Part shown: positions 6,411 through 8,766 of the stretch, one piece after another
Layout: each line of letters begins with the position of its first letter
Position numbering within the stretch: the first letter of the stretch is position 1
Source of the DNA: Salmonirosea sp038204185
Lineage (GTDB): Bacteria > Bacteroidota > Bacteroidia > Cytophagales > Spirosomataceae
Length of the DNA stretch: 8,766 bases
Direction of reading: 5' to 3'
Assembly (NCBI GenBank): GCA_038204185.1
Contig: JBBRDE010000243.1
Span: 1 to 8,766 of the forward strand
The notes under the pieces: model-generated
Told to the model about the DNA's origin: nothing
Databases searched by the model: none
What the model saw: the letters and a program-made list of their open reading frames with translations, nothing else
Made by a program: the position numbers and the translations under genes

Positions 6411-7452
6411 CTCGCTTGGTAAAGTACTCATTCACATCCTTAAAACCTTCCTTGACGCTGCGCTCGTGGGTACTCAGACCTGCCTCCTCGAAAATTGTAT
6501 GGTAGGCTTTGGCCGCATTTTGTCCGGCGGCATCATTGTCGAACCAAAAGCATAGCTCGAACCGCCGAAACAATTTGGCCCATTCTTTCTTGAATAGGGT
6601 CACGCTACCCAGGCTCACAGCGGGTAATCCCTGCTGCACCAGCGTCATGCAGTCGAAGGCCCCTTCGGTAAGATATACCACTTTTCCGGTACGTACTTTG
6701 GGTAGCATATCACTGTTAAACAAAGGAATAGGTACCCCGCTCAGGAACTGGTAGCGGGGGGTGCGGTCAACGGGTGAGCCGATAATCCGGCCTTGGAGGA
6801 AGATGATGCGTTCTTTCTGGAAATAGGGGATGACAATGGCGTGTTTGTAGAAAACCAGATTGTCTTTTTCGTTGTATAACCCACAGGCCCGCAGGTCCGC
6901 CGTGGGGTAGCGGGAGCGTAGAAAGTAATTGGCCGTATGGTAATCCTTGACTATGAAAATCCCGAAAGTACGCAAGGTGTAGTCCGTAAAGCCCCGTTCG
7001 TGGAGGTACCTCATCCCCTGGATTGAAATCTCGGTGTCGTCCAGCGATTCGCAGTATATCTTTAATGATTCATAAATTTCGGTATGCAAAGCTTCGTAGG
7101 CATACTCTTTCGTATTGGGTAGCTGGTCAGCGGGTGTTTCGGGGCGGGGTGGAGCAATGCGGGCAGGGGGCGCAGCTCCTTTCCGTATGTAGCCCGGCAC
7201 GTAATGAAAAGCCAACTCATGCATGGCCTGCTTGTATTCCAGTTGGGTGAAGCCCGCGTAAAAATGGATCACATCACCATGGCGCCCGCAGCCGAAGCAG
7301 TAGTAGGTGTTGGAGTTGGGATACAGATATAGGGAAGGCGTTTTTTCATCGTGGAAAGGACAAAGGGTTTTGCGGTGCTCCTGGATTTTTAATCCCAAAT
7401 CCTGCACCACCTGCACGATGTCCACTTTGCGAGTTTCTTCGAGGATGTTCAT
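6379..7452 (-). CDS. DnaG-like primase, CHC2 zinc finger plus Toprim, lacking a helicase-binding domain
   Basis: A 357-residue DnaG-type protein. Residues 31-55 form a CHC2 zinc finger with exact ligand spacing: C31-x2-H34-x17-C52-x2-C55 (CPFHDEKTPS to CFGCGRHGD). After a Pro-rich linker (about 92-112) comes the N-terminal part of the polymerase core (YLHERGF, IVIPYF, RYQFLSGVPIPLF). The Toprim domain has E263 (LTEGAFD) and D305/D307 (FDNDAAG) for metal binding, then KDVNEYF. The protein ends there. It lacks the C-terminal DnaB-interaction domain, so at 357 residues it is little more than half of a chromosomal DnaG. Similar short primases occur in phages, plasmids and conjugative elements, but no such genes are in view. 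Its ATG lies about 26 bases past the atpH terminator. The C-terminal tail is encoded by a heptamer repeat. Role in replication, repair or element transfer is unknown. Confidence 0.9.
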   Translation of the reverse strand: MNILEETRKVDIVQVVQDLGLKIQEHRKTLCPFHDEKTPSLYLYPNSNTYYCFGCGRHGDVIHFYAGFTQLEYKQAMHELAFHYVPGYIRKGAAPPARIAPPRPETPADQLPNTKEYAYEALHTEIYESLKIYCESLDDTEISIQGMRYLHERGFTDYTLRTFGIFIVKDYHTANYFLRSRYPTADLRACGLYNEKDNLVFYKHAIVIPYFQKERIIFLQGRIIGSPVDRTPRYQFLSGVPIPLFNSDMLPKVRTGKVVYLTEGAFDCMTLVQQGLPAVSLGSVTLFKKEWAKLFRRFELCFWFDNDAAGQNAAKAYHTIFEEAGLSTHERSVKEGFKDVNEYFTKREKDGGWRNDE

Positions 7453-7479
7453 TTTCTTTGATACTAGCTACCTACACCC

Positions 7480-7516
7480 AAAATAAAAAGACTTCGCCGC
7501 AAAGCAGCGAAGTCTT
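7480..7516 (-). terminator. Intrinsic terminator after atpH
   Basis: A perfect 10-bp stem (GCGAAGTCTT 7507-7516 with AAGACTTCGC 7488-7497, loop of 9) is followed on the minus strand by TTTATTTT. It begins 30 bases beyond the atpH stop. No T run follows on the plus strand, so it acts on the atp transcript. This is the best terminator in the window. Confidence 0.88.
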
Positions 7517-7545
7517 ACCAAAATATACAGATAAAAAGTAAAATC

Positions 7546-8082
7546 TTAGTCCAGCAATTCCAGCTTCAACTCATTGAGGCGACTTTTGAGGGAGGCGTCG
7601 ATCTGACGGTCACCCACGCGCAGGATATACCCACCGATGAGTTTCTCATCTACCTTCTCTTCCAGTTCGACGGTACGGCCGGTAGCTTCGGCTACGATCG
7701 TGTTGAATTTCGCCCGTAACGTTGCGTTTAAGGGAACACTTGTGGTCACCAGGGCTTTTTGGATTCCCTTATACGTATTGTATTGCGTGATGAATTCAGC
7801 CGCGATAGAATCCAGAATGGATTCCCTGTTTTTACGGGTAATGATTTCAAAAATTGAATACGAAACCGGGTTGACTTTATCCTTGAATATCGCTTTCAGG
7901 ATCGCCAGTTTCTTTTCGTGACGCACCACAGGGCTTTTCAGAGCTAGCATTAACCCTCGATTAGCGGCAGCAATACTGTTGAATAAAAGCATATCCTGAT
8001 ATACCTCTTCCACCACTTTTTTTTGCTCAGCTAACTCGATGAGTGACTTGGCATATCGGGAAGCTACGGTTCCTACTGACAT
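7546..8082 (-). CDS. atpH: ATP synthase F1 subunit delta (OSCP)
   Basis: A 178-residue delta subunit, which ties the F1 head to the peripheral stalk of the F-type ATP synthase on the cytoplasmic face of the membrane. It has the family N-terminus (VASRYAKSLIELA), the alpha-helical N-terminal domain with LALKSPVVRHEKKLAIL (about 47-63), and the conserved C-terminal stretch GGYILRVGDRQIDASL (about 150-165). Length is normal. It lies 90 bases downstream of atpF in the same direction. The start codon is immediately preceded by a heptamer repeat, with no Shine-Dalgarno sequence. It is followed by a terminator, not by atpA. Confidence 0.97.
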   Translation of the reverse strand: MSVGTVASRYAKSLIELAEQKKVVEEVYQDMLLFNSIAAANRGLMLALKSPVVRHEKKLAILKAIFKDKVNPVSYSIFEIITRKNRESILDSIAAEFITQYNTYKGIQKALVTTSVPLNATLRAKFNTIVAEATGRTVELEEKVDEKLIGGYILRVGDRQIDASLKSRLNELKLELLD

Positions 8083-8083
8083 T

Positions 8084-8125
8084 TTGTTAATGGAAAATTG
8101 TTAATGGAGAATTGAAAATGAATCT
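8084..8125. repeat. Heptamer-period repeat between atpF and atpH
   Basis: On the plus strand the units are TTGTTAA, TGGAAAA, TTGTTAA, TGGAGAA, TTGAAAA and TGAATCT, an imperfect 14-bp unit repeated twice plus two degenerate heptamers. It begins two bases before the atpH start codon as transcribed, so it forms most of the atpH ribosome-binding region. A small TGGCC-TAC-GGCCA hairpin (8157-8169) lies between it and the atpF stop. Confidence 0.75.
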
Positions 8126-8172
8126 TTACCTCGAATATAAAGTACCGATTCAATTCTGGCCTACGGCCAATT

Positions 8173-8667
8173 TTAGTTCAAACGCGCCGTCGAGGCCAGT
8201 TCGGCGATCAGCTTTTCCTGCGACGAACGATCGCTCAATTCCCGGTGAAGTACCTTTTCGGCAATTTTCAGCGAAAGCGTGGCTACTTCTTCCTTCATTT
8301 TAGCGATCGCGGCGTGTTGTTCGTTGTGAATGGTTTCGCGCGCGCTGTCGATCATTCGCTGGCCTTCTGCAATGGCTTTATCCTTAGCTTCCAGAACCAT
8401 TCGATCCGACGCTTCCTTGGCGTCGCGAATGATCTTGTCACGGGCGGCATTGGCCTCGGCGATCAATTTTTCGTTGTCTGACTTCATTTTAGCCATTTCG
8501 GCCCGGGTTTCTTCGGCCAGGTCGAGGGCGCTCTGAATTTCGCGTTCGCGGTCATTGAGCCCGTCGATGATAGGTTTCCAGGCAAATTTGCGAAGAATGA
8601 ATACCAGCAGTAAAAATACTACCAACATCCAGAATATGAGGCCAATGGCAGGAGTTAACAGTGACAT
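8173..8667 (-). CDS. atpF: ATP synthase F0 subunit b
   Basis: A 164-residue b subunit, which forms the peripheral stalk holding F1 against the membrane part. One N-terminal membrane segment (about residues 6-25, IGLIFWMLVVFLLLVFIL) is followed by FAWKPI, then a long charged coiled coil (about 35-150, DREREIQSALDLAEETRAEM and onward), the standard layout. Length is normal. The ATG at 8667 gives the usual short MSLLTPAIG N-terminus. It is probably transcribed with atpH, and with atpE and atpB beyond the window edge, although those genes are not visible here. Confidence 0.97.
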   Translation of the reverse strand: MSLLTPAIGLIFWMLVVFLLLVFILRKFAWKPIIDGLNDREREIQSALDLAEETRAEMAKMKSDNEKLIAEANAARDKIIRDAKEASDRMVLEAKDKAIAEGQRMIDSARETIHNEQHAAIAKMKEEVATLSLKIAEKVLHRELSDRSSQEKLIAELASTARLN

Positions 8668-8674
8668 TTTTTGA

Positions 8675-8701
8675 GTGATGAATGATGACGGGGCAGCCCG
8701 T
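8675..8701. repeat. Heptamer pair and adjacent hairpin upstream of atpF
   Basis: GTGATGA (8675-8681) and ATGATGA (8682-8688) are tandem 7-base units just upstream of the atpF start codon. They abut a short inverted repeat ACGGG-GCAG-CCCGT (8688-8701) that would lie in the atpF leader. The stem is only 5 bp. The remaining sequence to the window end (8702-8766) is AT-rich; I see no gene in it, and the end of an upstream atpE is not recognisable. Confidence 0.5.
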
Positions 8702-8766
8702 ACTGTGATAAATACTATTCTTAAACTGTTTCAATCTTTTGGTAAAAATCTGCGGAAGCCTAATGC

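Noticed and set aside
8552..8734. 60-codon minus-strand open frame overlapping the atpF start, as a possible atpE end
   Set aside because: It is out of frame with atpF and its product lacks the two hydrophobic helices of subunit c.

Overview
The window looks like chromosomal DNA of a Bacteroidota bacterium, probably of the order Cytophagales. This is inferred from the protein character (Bacteroidota-like PlsC, AtpF and AtpH, and a small TIM-barrel glycosidase with a signal peptide), from start sites that mostly lack Shine-Dalgarno sequences, and from short AT-rich or purine-rich repeats between genes. No tRNA, rRNA, insertion sequence, CRISPR array or prophage structural gene was seen.

Layout, left to right. 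(1) Positions 2-980, plus strand: the 3' part of a TIP30/HTATIP2-like NAD(P)-binding protein, then one base later a GNAT acetyltransferase closely resembling the aminoalkylphosphonate acetyltransferase PhnO. (2) Positions 999-1502, minus strand: a small, basic, secreted protein of unknown function with its own terminator. (3) Positions 1680-4105: a lipid module. plsC (lysophosphatidic acid acyltransferase, minus) and a soluble di-iron acyl-ACP desaturase (plus) diverge from a shared 119-bp region. The desaturase is followed by a second GNAT gene and a strong hairpin terminator. (4) Positions 4104-6313: a secreted clan GH-A glycosidase (minus) diverges from an exported serine hydrolase of the class A beta-lactamase/PBP fold (plus). 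(5) Positions 6379-7452, minus: a minimal DnaG-like primase with a CHC2 zinc finger and a Toprim domain but no helicase-binding domain. (6) Positions 7480-8667, minus: atpF and atpH of the F-type ATP synthase, ending in a clear intrinsic terminator instead of continuing into atpA.

The most unusual signal is a set of imperfect repeats with 7-bp periodicity at four gene boundaries (1680-1719, 6369-6410, 8084-8125, 8675-8688). Two of them run into genes: the last residues and stop codons of PlsC and of the primase-like protein are made of repeat sequence. The other two sit directly upstream of the atpH and atpF start codons. This resembles the heptanucleotide STRR repeats known from cyanobacteria, but the units here differ from site to site. 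Other points of interest are the stand-alone primase next to ATP synthase genes, the break in atp gene order, the beta-lactamase fold protein without an obvious omega-loop catalytic glutamate, and an apparent excess of the palindrome GGTACC.
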